From NCBI GenBank assembly GCA_017554105.1, contig JAFZIY010000008.1, forward strand, positions 1 to 64,000: 64,000 nucleotides of DNA. The letters are read 5' to 3'. The stretch is from Prevotella sp. (GTDB lineage Bacteria; Bacteroidota; Bacteroidia; Bacteroidales; Bacteroidaceae). The position numbers and the translations under genes were made by a program. The notes beneath the pieces are model-generated. The model was not told the DNA's origin. It did not search any database and saw nothing but the letters and a program-made list of their open reading frames with translations. Shown piece by piece: positions 28,007-36,068 of the stretch; positions within the stretch are counted from its first letter, which is position 1; the number at the start of each line of letters is the position of its first letter.

Positions 28007-28072
28007 GCGGAAGGTGTCCTTTCGTGTGACGGAAGATGGTCTTTTGCACTACGAAAGATGCCCTTTCGGGTT
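28007..28072. repeat. Three imperfect 22-bp tandem repeats
   Basis: Units begin at 28007, 28029 and 28051, each of the form CGRAAGRTGNYCTTTYG and itself partly self-complementary (CGAAAG ... CTTTCG). The rest of the valS - mazG gap (28073-28210) holds two degenerate copies of AGTATCTCCTGA... (28079 and 28123) and no gene. Confidence 0.65.
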
Positions 28073-28210
28073 CCAAGAAGTATCTCCTGAACACATCACT
28101 TGTATATATCTGACCTGCTTAGGAGTATCTCCTGACCTCCTCACCTGTGCTTCCTGACAACAACAGAAATATTATATAGTCGCATAGAACGTGAAAAAAA
28201 ATGTCTGATG

Positions 28211-28242
28211 TTGTGCAATGTCAGATTATTTTGTTACTTTTG
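28211..28242 (+). promoter_or_regulatory. Promoter of mazG
   Basis: TTGT (28211-28214), 20-nt spacer, TACTTTTG (28235-28242), 18 nt before the ATG at 28261. An in-frame ATG at 28201 lies upstream of it and is rejected. Confidence 0.7.
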
Positions 28243-28260
28243 CATCAAAATAATGAAACG

Positions 28261-29097
28261 ATGCATACAAGAGAAGAAAAACTCGAGGCTTTCGGAAGAT
28301 TGCTTGATGTGCTCGACAGACTTAGGGTAGAGTGCCCCTGGGACCGCAAGCAGACCAACGAGAGCCTACGCCCCAATACCATAGAGGAGACATTTGAACT
28401 GTGCGATGCTCTCTTGAAGGATGACACGAAGAACATCTGCAAGGAGCTCGGAGATGTGATTATGCACGTCATATTCTATGCAAGGATAGGGGAAGAGAAA
28501 GAGAGTTTTGACATTGCTGACGTGTGCAACAAAGAGGCTGACAAGCTGATTTTCCGCCATCCGCATGTATATGGCGAGGCAGAGTCGCTGAAACACTCAT
28601 CGCTGATACAGGCAGAGGAAGGCAAGGAACTAAGTTCCGGGCAGGTACTTGAGAACTGGGAGCAGATAAAACTGCGTGAGAAGGACGGCAACAAGAGTGT
28701 ACTCTCGGGCGTTCCAGAGTCTCTTCCGTCGCTTATTAAGGCCTACCGCATTCAAGACAAGGCTCGTAACGTGGGCTTTGACTGGGAAGATAAGCAGGAC
28801 GTATGGGCAAAGGTGAGAGAAGAACTCAATGAACTTGAGGAAGAACTGAAGCGTGAGGATAAGGAAAAATCTACCCGCGAACTGGGCGATTTCCTCTTCT
28901 CGGTTATCAATGCCGCACGTCTTTACCATCTCAATCCAGACAATGCGCTGGAGCATACCAACCAGAAATTCATCCGTAGGTTTAACTATATTGAGGAACA
29001 TTCAATTAAAGCAGGTAAACCACTGACAGAGATGACGTTAGAAGAGATGGATAAACTATGGAATGAAGCAAAAGAAACAGAAAAACAACAATTATGA
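28261..29097 (+). CDS. mazG: Nucleoside triphosphate pyrophosphohydrolase MazG
   Basis: Hydrolyses (d)NTPs to NMP and PPi, probably for pool cleaning and stress control. 278 residues with two MazG folds. The first (about 28-110) shows CPWDRKQTNESLRPNTIEETFE and the EExxE...EELGD metal site as CKELGDVIMHVIFYARI. The second (about 155-265) carries VGFDWED and REELNELEEELKRED ... RELGDFLFSVINAAR. Start chosen from the promoter. The stop overlaps the ATG of the next gene (ATGA at 29094-29097). Confidence 0.95.
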   Translation: MHTREEKLEAFGRLLDVLDRLRVECPWDRKQTNESLRPNTIEETFELCDALLKDDTKNICKELGDVIMHVIFYARIGEEKESFDIADVCNKEADKLIFRHPHVYGEAESLKHSSLIQAEEGKELSSGQVLENWEQIKLREKDGNKSVLSGVPESLPSLIKAYRIQDKARNVGFDWEDKQDVWAKVREELNELEEELKREDKEKSTRELGDFLFSVINAARLYHLNPDNALEHTNQKFIRRFNYIEEHSIKAGKPLTEMTLEEMDKLWNEAKETEKQQL

Positions 29098-29657
29098 GAA
29101 AACTACTTTTTATAAGTCTTGCAGCCATTCTTGTGATGATGGTTGCCAGTTGTGATGATAAGAAAACGGGGAACATCTTCGGCGGTGCCGACTCGTTGCT
29201 GATAGACAGTACCTCCGAACAGGACAGTTCTTTGTATGGCAGGTGTGGCGACGGCTGTGCTATGAATACCTTGCAACTCATAACTGACAAGGGCGATACC
29301 TTGGAGTTGAACTACGACCCGGATGCTGAAAAATCACCTGTGCAGGGTGGAGTAGCCGTTGGCGACCGTGTGGCCGTACAGTTGGGCAAGGACGCTTATG
29401 GTACAACGATTGCAGCAAGTGTTATCAACCTTACCACACTTCTTGGCACCTGGCAGAGCCTCGACCGCAAGTTTGAGGTTAAGGAGGGTGGTGTGGTCGA
29501 GACTGTCGTTAACGAGCAGAAGCCATACACATCGTGGAAAATCGTTAACGGAAAGCTTGTACTCAGCACAGACACGTTCAGTATCTATGAACTTGGTGCC
29601 GACTCTCTTTACCTGGAGAACGATGTTGGTATATTCGCCTACAAGAGAGTGAAGTAA
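29094..29657 (+). CDS. Lipocalin-like lipoprotein
   Basis: 187 residues. The signal MRKLLFISLAAILVMMVASC places a lipidated Cys at residue 20, so it is a lipid-anchored envelope protein. The C-terminal half (about 110-187) has the pattern LLGTWQSLDRKFEVKEGG ... WKIVNGKLVLSTDTFSIYELGADSLYL, like the lipocalin-like domain of small Bacteroidales lipoproteins. Function unknown. It overlaps mazG by 4 nt and abuts the RNase Z gene, so the three are co-translated. Confidence 0.8.
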   Translation: MRKLLFISLAAILVMMVASCDDKKTGNIFGGADSLLIDSTSEQDSSLYGRCGDGCAMNTLQLITDKGDTLELNYDPDAEKSPVQGGVAVGDRVAVQLGKDAYGTTIAASVINLTTLLGTWQSLDRKFEVKEGGVVETVVNEQKPYTSWKIVNGKLVLSTDTFSIYELGADSLYLENDVGIFAYKRVK

Positions 29658-30572
29658 ATGACTCCTTTCCGACTGTATATCCTGGGGTGTGGCAGTGCTT
29701 TGCCAACCCTTCGTCACTATGCCTCGTCGCAGATTGTAGAGCTACGGGGCAAGCAGTTTATGATTGATTGTGGCGAGGGAACACAGATGCAGGTGCGCCG
29801 TTCGAAGATAAACTTCAACAAGATACAGGCCGTTTTCATATCACATATTCACGGAGACCATTGCTTCGGACTTATCGGAATGATAAGTACGTTCGGCTTA
29901 CAAGGCAGGAAGTCGCCTTTGCACGTCTATTCTCCAAAGGAACTTGAGCAGATGCTGACGTCACAGATAAGCCTATTCTGTCCTCATCTCGGCTTCGAAG
30001 TGGTGTTCCATGCGGTCAATCCTGATGAGCAAAGCATAGTTTATGAGGACAACAGCCTTACCGTCGAGACGATTCCCCTGGAGCATCGTATGCCTTGTTG
30101 CGGATATCTTTTCCGTGAGAAGCCCACATTGCCGCATATCCGCCGCGACATGATTGACTATCTTGAAATACCCATAAGTCAGATAAACAACATAAAGCGA
30201 GGGGCTGACTGGACAAAAGAGGATGGTACGGTTGTGCCCAATAGTGAGCTTGTTTCGCCTCCCGATCCTTCACGTTCCTATGCCTATTGTTCCGACACTC
30301 GTTACATTCCAACTCTCCACGAGCGTCTGAAGGGGGTCGACTTGCTGTATCATGAAAGTACATACGGTGAAGACAACCTTACTCGGGCAGAGACTTACTA
30401 TCACAGTACGGCTCGTCAGGCAGCCCTTGTCGCGCGTGATGCAGGGGTCGGACGACTGTTGCTGGGACACTATAGTTCACGCTATCAAGACGAGAATGTA
30501 TTGCTTAACGAGGCGCGTGAAGTCTTCAAAAACACATATCTGACCGATGAAAATGCTGTTTTTGACATATAA
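29658..30572 (+). CDS. rnz: Ribonuclease Z
   Basis: Endonucleolytic maturation of the 3' ends of tRNA precursors. 304 residues, metallo-beta-lactamase fold. Zinc ligands are visible in ISHIHGDHCFGLIG (HxHxDH, about residues 62-67), then His in IPLEHRMPCCGY, the Asp in CSDTRYIP and His in GHYSSRY. Length agrees with bacterial RNase Z. It begins directly after the lipoprotein stop codon. Confidence 0.95.
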   Translation: MTPFRLYILGCGSALPTLRHYASSQIVELRGKQFMIDCGEGTQMQVRRSKINFNKIQAVFISHIHGDHCFGLIGMISTFGLQGRKSPLHVYSPKELEQMLTSQISLFCPHLGFEVVFHAVNPDEQSIVYEDNSLTVETIPLEHRMPCCGYLFREKPTLPHIRRDMIDYLEIPISQINNIKRGADWTKEDGTVVPNSELVSPPDPSRSYAYCSDTRYIPTLHERLKGVDLLYHESTYGEDNLTRAETYYHSTARQAALVARDAGVGRLLLGHYSSRYQDENVLLNEAREVFKNTYLTDENAVFDI

Positions 30573-30585
30573 TTTGCCAAAAAAT

Positions 30586-30616
30586 TTGCAAGTTATCTGA
30601 AAAAACACTATATTTG
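30586..30616 (+). promoter_or_regulatory. Promoter of the 30643 gene
   Basis: TTGC (30586-30589), 19-nt spacer, TATATTTG (30609-30616), 26 nt before the ATG. Confidence 0.75.
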
Positions 30617-30642
30617 CATCGATTAATCAAGATGACGCGCGT

Positions 30643-30951
30643 ATGATAAAGAGAATATTACTTGTTTCAATGGCTATGGTGTTGCTTTTCGGAACGCCAA
30701 CCATAAGCCGTGCGGAGAGTGCTATTGAAATTATCGACAACGAGTTTCAGAATATAACAATCTCCGTACAAGAGTCTGTATTGCATATATCTGGTGCTAA
30801 CGGACAAGTGGTGCAGATATACAATGTCGCAGGCGTGATGGTGAAAAGCATTAAGGTGGAGGGCAACGACCGCCGCATTGAGCTGAACCTGAACAAAGGA
30901 TGCTACATCGTAAAGGTTGGCAAGGTAGTCAGGAAAATCTCCATCAAGTAG
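30643..30951 (+). CDS. Small exported protein resembling a T9SS C-terminal sorting domain
   Basis: 102 residues: a signal peptide (MIKRILLVSMAMVLLFGTPTISRAES), then about 70 residues of predicted beta-sandwich with GANGQVVQIYNVAGVMVKSIKVEG and a final GCYIVKVGKVVRKISIK. The second part looks like the C-terminal secretion signal of type IX cargo (Por secretion tail), but there is almost no cargo domain between signal and tail. It may be a remnant, a stand-alone decoy, or a small structural protein. The L,D-transpeptidase gene follows after 33 nt. Confidence 0.7.
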   Translation: MIKRILLVSMAMVLLFGTPTISRAESAIEIIDNEFQNITISVQESVLHISGANGQVVQIYNVAGVMVKSIKVEGNDRRIELNLNKGCYIVKVGKVVRKISIK

Positions 30952-30984
30952 ACCTTATAAACTAAATTAAACTACAAAAGGGTT

Positions 30985-32517
30985 TTGTCTAAGCAGTTAG
31001 TTGTACTCTTCATCGTGCTGACCACATTGTTTTCATGCACAGATGTTGAGAAACGGTCGTATCAGGATATCACGCTCGAGGCGCTTTCAGGTTTGAAATC
31101 GTCTAAGTATGAGTTGAGTTCAGAAGCCATACGTGAGCAGGTAAAGCAGTTGATAAAGAGCGAGACTTCTTCATCGGCTGCCGTTAAGTATGTGTGCGAC
31201 TATTATAATGCAGACAAGCCTTTGGTATGGATTGACCGTCACGGTATGGATTCCCGTGCCGATACCCTGCTTTCTTTCGTGTCAAGGGTTGAGGAGATGG
31301 GATTTAAGAAGGAAATCTTCCGGGTCGCACAGATAGAAGAGGACCTTGAGAAGGTGAGGAACCTCGATTTCGACGAGTCGTCCAATAGTGTCAACAAGGT
31401 GCTTGCAAGACTAGAATACAATCTCTCCCGTGCCTTCATGAGATATTCTTCCGGGCAGAACTTCGGTTTTGTAAATCCGTCACTTGTGCTTAATCGTGAC
31501 CCTGAGAACAACAGTGATACGGCCCGGATGATATATAAGCACCAGTTCGATGTCAAGATGCAACATGCCACCGACTCATTCTATAAGAGTGCTGTTGGTG
31601 TTGCTGCCAATGGAGATTTGGGCAATTTCCTTCGTAAGATGCAACCTAAGCGCAAGTTGTATGCCAAGTTACAGGAACGCCTGAATAGCGGGAAACTCTC
31701 CGACTCAGAGTGGTACACAACCCTTTGTAATATGGAGCGTTGCCGTTGGAACGAGGCTTTGATAGAGGATAATTGCCAGAAATATATCTTTGTGAACATT
31801 CCTGCCTTCATGCTTCATGCCGTTGATGGCAACAATGTGTTGTCTATGAAGATATGTTGCGGTGCTGTTAAGACAAAGACTCCTTTGCTCACGAGTGAAA
31901 TTGTGCGCATGGAACTCAACCCCAACTGGAATGTTCCGTCATCGATTGCAAAGGGTATTGCTGGTAGCATTGGCTATATGCAGCGAAACAACATGTTCAT
32001 TTACGACGTTAACAAAGGTAGGTTGCCGGCAAGCAGCGCCTCCCGAGAGCGTATTCTGAGCGGTAAGCAGCGCATAGTTCAGAACGGTGGCCCAGGCAAC
32101 TCACTCGGAAGAATCGTCTTCAGGTTCCAGAACAGTTTCTCGGTATATCTTCATCACACGTCCTCTCCTTGGCATTTCCAGAGTACAAATCGTGCTGTCT
32201 CACATGGTTGCGTCAGGGTGGAGAAGCCATACGAACTGGCTTTATTCCTGTTGAAGGACAAGGATGAGGACCTCGCAAAGAAGATAAAGTACTCTATGAC
32301 ATACACGATGAAGAGAGACAGCGAGGGTAACTTACTTTCTTCTGTGGCCAAGGACAGTCTTGTGAGCAATGTCCCCGTGACGCCTCACGTTCCTGTCTTC
32401 CTGTCGTATTACACTTTGTATCCCGACAATAGTGGAAACCTTGTATCATATCCGGACGTATATGGTTATGACAAGCGCATCATAGAGCAACTGAAACCCT
32501 ATGCGAAACGCAGATAA
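30985..32517 (+). CDS. L,D-transpeptidase (YkuD/YcbB-like) lipoprotein, TTG start
   Basis: Forms meso-DAP cross-links or attaches proteins in peptidoglycan. 510 residues. The signal (SKQLVVLFIVLTTLFSC) puts a lipidated Cys at about 18. The YkuD catalytic domain lies at about 270-420, with HHTSSPWHF and the nucleophile in SHGCVR; the long N-terminal part matches the YcbB type. There is no ATG in frame before the signal peptide, and a stop lies at 30958, so TTG at 30985 is the only workable start, with AAAAGGG just upstream. Confidence 0.9.
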   Translation: MSKQLVVLFIVLTTLFSCTDVEKRSYQDITLEALSGLKSSKYELSSEAIREQVKQLIKSETSSSAAVKYVCDYYNADKPLVWIDRHGMDSRADTLLSFVSRVEEMGFKKEIFRVAQIEEDLEKVRNLDFDESSNSVNKVLARLEYNLSRAFMRYSSGQNFGFVNPSLVLNRDPENNSDTARMIYKHQFDVKMQHATDSFYKSAVGVAANGDLGNFLRKMQPKRKLYAKLQERLNSGKLSDSEWYTTLCNMERCRWNEALIEDNCQKYIFVNIPAFMLHAVDGNNVLSMKICCGAVKTKTPLLTSEIVRMELNPNWNVPSSIAKGIAGSIGYMQRNNMFIYDVNKGRLPASSASRERILSGKQRIVQNGGPGNSLGRIVFRFQNSFSVYLHHTSSPWHFQSTNRAVSHGCVRVEKPYELALFLLKDKDEDLAKKIKYSMTYTMKRDSEGNLLSSVAKDSLVSNVPVTPHVPVFLSYYTLYPDNSGNLVSYPDVYGYDKRIIEQLKPYAKRR

Positions 32518-32526
32518 AGTATCTCC

Positions 32527-33087
32527 ATGAGCAAAGAAGACAGCATACTAATCTCGCAGCTTGCTGACCCGAAAACACGAAGGGAGGCGTTTGCAGTTGT
32601 CGTAAGACAATACAGCGAGCGTCTCTACTGGCATATTAGACGTATAGTGGTTACTCATGACGATGCTGACGATGTGCTTCAGAACACCTTTATGAAGGCG
32701 TGGGGAGCCCTTGACGACTTTCATGGAACGTCCCAGATATCCACGTGGCTTTATCGCATTGCCGTGAATGAGTCGCTCGATCATCTGCGACGCAACAAGA
32801 ACAAGATTAGTTCTGATGCCGACATCACGGTTGCCAACCGCCTTACCGCCGACGATTATTTCGATGGCGACTCTGCCGCCGCATTGCTTCAGGAGGCCAT
32901 AGAGACACTACCTGATGTTCAACGCACGGTATTCACACTACGCTACTACGACGAAATGAAATATAGTGATATGAGCGATGTGCTCGGAACATCTGAAGGA
33001 GCATTGAAGGCATCATATCACATAGCCGTAAAAAAAATATCTCAATACGTATTAAACCATCGAACTAACATTACGTCAAAGGACTAA
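32527..33087 (+). CDS. ECF-type RNA polymerase sigma factor
   Basis: 186 residues. Region 2 (about 22-90) reads VRQYSERLYWHIRRIVVTHDDADDVLQNTFMKAWGAL ... ISTWLYRIAVNESLDHLRR, and region 4 (about 125-175) reads ALLQEAIETLPDVQRTVFTLRYYDEMKYSDMSDVLGTSEGALKASYHIAVKKI. It directs RNA polymerase to a small regulon. The next two genes, a one-helix membrane protein and a Spy-like protein, form the usual ECF cluster, so autoregulation under envelope stress is likely. It begins 9 nt after the L,D-transpeptidase stop. Confidence 0.93.
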   Translation: MSKEDSILISQLADPKTRREAFAVVVRQYSERLYWHIRRIVVTHDDADDVLQNTFMKAWGALDDFHGTSQISTWLYRIAVNESLDHLRRNKNKISSDADITVANRLTADDYFDGDSAAALLQEAIETLPDVQRTVFTLRYYDEMKYSDMSDVLGTSEGALKASYHIAVKKISQYVLNHRTNITSKD

Positions 33088-33100
33088 AAAACAATAAGAT

Positions 33101-33466
33101 ATGAAGGAAGAAGATATCCTGAAGACTTCTTTTGGCAAGGAAAATCCGTTCCGTGTCCCCGAGGGTTATTTCGAGGCACTCGAGAGTCGTGTTATGAATA
33201 ACTTGCCCGAAGAGAAAGCTTCAATAAGAACAGTAGCCAAGGAGATACCTCTGTGGAGGCGGTTGAGGCCCTATGTGGCAGCAGCTGCATTCTTTGGTGT
33301 GATGGTTGGAGGATACCTTATCTATCAGAAGAACAACCCTGAGGCTCCTCTTCCATCTGAGAACGTTGCCAGCATGATGCAAAGCGACGACTATAATATC
33401 GATACTGCTGCCGACTATGCTATGTTGGACAATGAGGATTTCTATGCATACCTCGCAGGAGAGTAA
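33101..33466 (+). CDS. Single-pass membrane protein, probable anti-sigma partner
   Basis: 121 residues with one membrane helix (about 67-85, YVAAAAFFGVMVGGYLIYQ). The cytoplasmic N-terminus opens with the FRVPEGYFEAL motif common to proteins encoded next to ECF sigma factors in Bacteroidales. The acidic C-terminal tail would be periplasmic. No zinc-type anti-sigma HxxxCxxC motif is present. The role as sigma regulator is inferred from position and topology only. Confidence 0.75.
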   Translation: MKEEDILKTSFGKENPFRVPEGYFEALESRVMNNLPEEKASIRTVAKEIPLWRRLRPYVAAAAFFGVMVGGYLIYQKNNPEAPLPSENVASMMQSDDYNIDTAADYAMLDNEDFYAYLAGE

Positions 33467-33482
33467 TTATCTTACACGGTAT

Positions 33483-33941
33483 ATGAAACGATATGTAATA
33501 TTATTCCTTTTGTTCTCATCCGTTTTGACGGTTTGTGCCCAACGGCCACAAGGGAACAATTTCTTCGACCCTAATAGATTCAGGGCCGAGATGGAACAAT
33601 TTATCACCAAGGAGGCATGCCTGACACCCAAGGAGGCTTCCGAATTCTTCCCTCTCTTCGACGAGATGTTGCGCAAGGAGAGAGCGTTGTTCGGTCAGAT
33701 GGCAAACATCAGCAGGGTGAAGCCGGCGACAGAGAAGGGGTGTATTGAAGCTGTGAAGAAGTGCGATGAACTTGATATACAGATTAAGGAGTTGCAGCAG
33801 CAGTATCATAACCGCTTCTTGAAGATTCTTCCTGCCAGTAAGGTATTTGATGTAATCAAGGCACAGAACCGCTTCCATCGCCAGATGTTCAAGAACAGGA
33901 TGGGAAGAGGAGGAATGGGACGTGGACGAGGTATGAGATAA
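33483..33941 (+). CDS. Spy/CpxP-like periplasmic protein
   Basis: 152 residues. A signal peptide (MKRYVILFLLFSSVLTVCAQ) is followed by an almost fully helical, charged domain with LTPKEASEFFPLFDEML, which resembles LTxxQ-type periplasmic chaperones (Spy, CpxP). The tail is Gly/Arg/Met-rich (RMGRGGMGRGRGMR). In ECF clusters such a protein usually buffers or senses envelope stress. The ATG at 33483 starts the signal peptide; upstream frame extension overlaps the previous gene. Confidence 0.8.
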   Translation: MKRYVILFLLFSSVLTVCAQRPQGNNFFDPNRFRAEMEQFITKEACLTPKEASEFFPLFDEMLRKERALFGQMANISRVKPATEKGCIEAVKKCDELDIQIKELQQQYHNRFLKILPASKVFDVIKAQNRFHRQMFKNRMGRGGMGRGRGMR

Positions 33942-33988
33942 GCCTACACTTAGAGAGTAAGGTTTCTGAAAGGGATATATCTATAAAA

Positions 33989-34021
33989 AACGCATGCCAA
34001 TAATTTTCTGTGGCATGCGTT
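33989..34021. terminator. Bidirectional terminator between the ECF cluster and thiL
   Basis: An 11-bp stem AACGCATGCCA (33989-33999) / TGGCATGCGTT (34011-34021), with A- and T-runs on the outer sides. Confidence 0.9.
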
Positions 34022-34027
34022 TCTTTT

Positions 34028-35143
34028 TTATTCCTGACTCATGTGGTTCCACCCCTGAGCCTTCAGTTCGAATTCCTGGTTGTCCCGGCTGACCAGCATC
34101 AGTCCCAGTTCAGGCCGGGTAATATGTCCTATGAGATGAACATCGTCCACGTCCTTAATCTTCTCGTGGTCGCCGATTGGAATGGTGAAGAGCAGTTCGT
34201 AATCCTCCCCGCCATTCAAGGCACAGGTGGTAACGTTCATGTTCAGTTCTTCGGCCATTACCGCTGTCTGGTAGTCAATCGGGATGTTTTTCTCGAAGAT
34301 GCGACATCCTACGCCCGATTGCTTGCAGATATGATGAAGTTCAGATGAGAGTCCGTCACTAATATCCATCATGGCGGTGGGACGTATGCCAGCCTCTCTT
34401 AGTCGTTCTATAATGTCGCCTCTCGCCTCTGCCTTCAGTTGGCGTTGCAGCAGATACTCCTTGCCAGCGAAGTCGGGTTGGAAGTCGCTCAATGCCTTCT
34501 GTTGAGCATCCAGTATTGAACGCTTCGTGTCGTATGTGCCATCCGCCTTTGCCTCCTTTATTTTCCGGTTCAGTTCATTCACCTGCTGGTAATATACGCT
34601 TTTCTCCCTCTCCAGCAGTTGAAGTCCCATGTATGCCGCACCAAGGTCACCGCTTACACATACTAGATCGGTGTCTTTTGCACCGTTTCGGTACACTATG
34701 TCCTCCTCCTTTGCATCGCCTATGCATGTTATGCTGATTGCAAGACCCGTCAGCGAGGATGTTGTGTCGCCTCCCACGATGTCAACGTTCCATTTGTTGC
34801 ATGCGGCTCGCACTCCATCGTAGAAGCTCTCTATGTCTTCGACAGAGAAGCGTTTGCTAAGTGCTATGCTGAGGAGCAACTGTCGTGGAGTGCCGTTCAT
34901 CGCGAAGATGTCGCTGATGTTTACCATTGCCGCCTTATATCCCAGGTTGCGCAGGTCGGTATAGGTGAGGTCGAAGTGCACTCCTTCCATCAGCATGTCG
35001 GTAGTTGTCAGCACTCGTGTGGAAGGGTAGGAGAGCACAGCACAATCGTCGCCCACGCCTTTCAGGGTGGACGACTGCTGTGGGATGATGTCTTTAGTGA
35101 GTCGGTCAATAAGTCCGAACTCCCCAATCTTAGATATATCCAT
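34028..35143 (-). CDS. thiL: Thiamine-monophosphate kinase
   Basis: Phosphorylates TMP to thiamine diphosphate, the cofactor of PFOR. 371 residues, PurM/AIR-synthase fold: GEFGLIDRL, GVGDDCAVL, TTDMLMEGVHF, NISDIFAMNGTPRQ, VGGDTTSS and MMDISDGLSSELHHI are all family motifs. An insertion of about 45 charged residues after GAAYMGLQLLEREKS makes it longer than E. coli ThiL (about 325); similar insertions occur in Bacteroidetes. It lies 14 nt after the purine nucleoside phosphorylase gene in the same operon. Confidence 0.96.
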   Translation of the reverse strand: MDISKIGEFGLIDRLTKDIIPQQSSTLKGVGDDCAVLSYPSTRVLTTTDMLMEGVHFDLTYTDLRNLGYKAAMVNISDIFAMNGTPRQLLLSIALSKRFSVEDIESFYDGVRAACNKWNVDIVGGDTTSSLTGLAISITCIGDAKEEDIVYRNGAKDTDLVCVSGDLGAAYMGLQLLEREKSVYYQQVNELNRKIKEAKADGTYDTKRSILDAQQKALSDFQPDFAGKEYLLQRQLKAEARGDIIERLREAGIRPTAMMDISDGLSSELHHICKQSGVGCRIFEKNIPIDYQTAVMAEELNMNVTTCALNGGEDYELLFTIPIGDHEKIKDVDDVHLIGHITRPELGLMLVSRDNQEFELKAQGWNHMSQE

Positions 35144-35157
35144 GTTTGAGTGGTGGG

Positions 35158-35967
35158 TTATGAGCGTTTAATCATCTCCCTCATTATCTCAGTCATTATA
35201 GGCTGTGCGGCATTTGCAGCCACCTGTACCTCCTCGTGTGATACTTCCACTGGATCGTCAAAGCCTCCGAGGTCGGTTATGATGCTTATACCGAAGGTCT
35301 TGATGCCACAGTGGTGTGCAACGATAACCTCAGGTACGGTACTCATTCCGACTGCATCGCCTCCGAGCAGATGATACATGCGGTATTCTGCCGGTGTCTC
35401 GAACGTAGGACCCTGAACACCCATATATACACCATGAACCACTCTGATGCCTTTTTCCTCGGCAATCTTGTCTGCCAGTTCAATCAGTTTGTGGTCGTAT
35501 GTCTCGTGCATGTCGGGGAAACGAGGACCTGTTGGGAAGTTCTTTCCATGAAGAGGATGCTCTGGGAAGAAGTTGATGTGGTCGTCGATAATCATCAGGT
35601 CGCCAATCTTGAAACTGGGGTTCATACCACCAGCCGCATTACTAACGAAGAGAGTCTTGATGCCCAGTTCGTACATCACGCGTACCGGGAAGGTCACTTC
35701 TTTCATGGTGTATCCCTCATAGAAGTGGAATCGTCCCTGCATTGCCATGATGTCCTTGCCTCCTAGCTTACCAAAGATGAGTTTTCCGCTATGTCCCTCA
35801 ACCGTAGAAACCGGCATGTTGGGAATCTCGCTGTATGGGAACTCATAAGTGTCTGTTATTTCTGTAGCCAATTGTCCCAGTCCTGTGCCCAGAACAATTG
35901 CCGTCTGTGGACTTGTGGTCATCCTTTCCCTTATCCAGGACGCCGTTTCTTTAATTTTTTCGTACAT
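35158..35967 (-). CDS. punA: Purine-nucleoside phosphorylase
   Basis: Phosphorolysis of guanosine and inosine to base plus ribose-1-phosphate. 269 residues, the trimeric PNP size. Motifs: VLGTGLGQLA (phosphate site), QGRFHFYEGY, VSNAAGGMNPSF, YMGVQGPTFETPAEYRM and MSTVPEVIVAHHCGI. First gene of the punA - thiL pair, with a consensus promoter. It may work with the nucleoside permease at 18830. Confidence 0.96.
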   Translation of the reverse strand: MYEKIKETASWIRERMTTSPQTAIVLGTGLGQLATEITDTYEFPYSEIPNMPVSTVEGHSGKLIFGKLGGKDIMAMQGRFHFYEGYTMKEVTFPVRVMYELGIKTLFVSNAAGGMNPSFKIGDLMIIDDHINFFPEHPLHGKNFPTGPRFPDMHETYDHKLIELADKIAEEKGIRVVHGVYMGVQGPTFETPAEYRMYHLLGGDAVGMSTVPEVIVAHHCGIKTFGISIITDLGGFDDPVEVSHEEVQVAANAAQPIMTEIMREMIKRS

Positions 35968-36013
35968 AGTGTTTAGATTTATTGTAAGTTATTGATGGTT
36001 ATGAAAACTGAGA

Positions 36014-36044
36014 CAAAGATAATAAATTATTTTTATATCTGCAA
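36014..36044 (-). promoter_or_regulatory. Promoter of punA - thiL
   Basis: Minus-strand TTGC (36041-36044), 19-nt spacer, TATCTTTG (36014-36021), about 46 nt before the ATG at 35967. Confidence 0.82.
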
Positions 36045-36068
36045 GCGAACAACACAAGAAATATCAGC

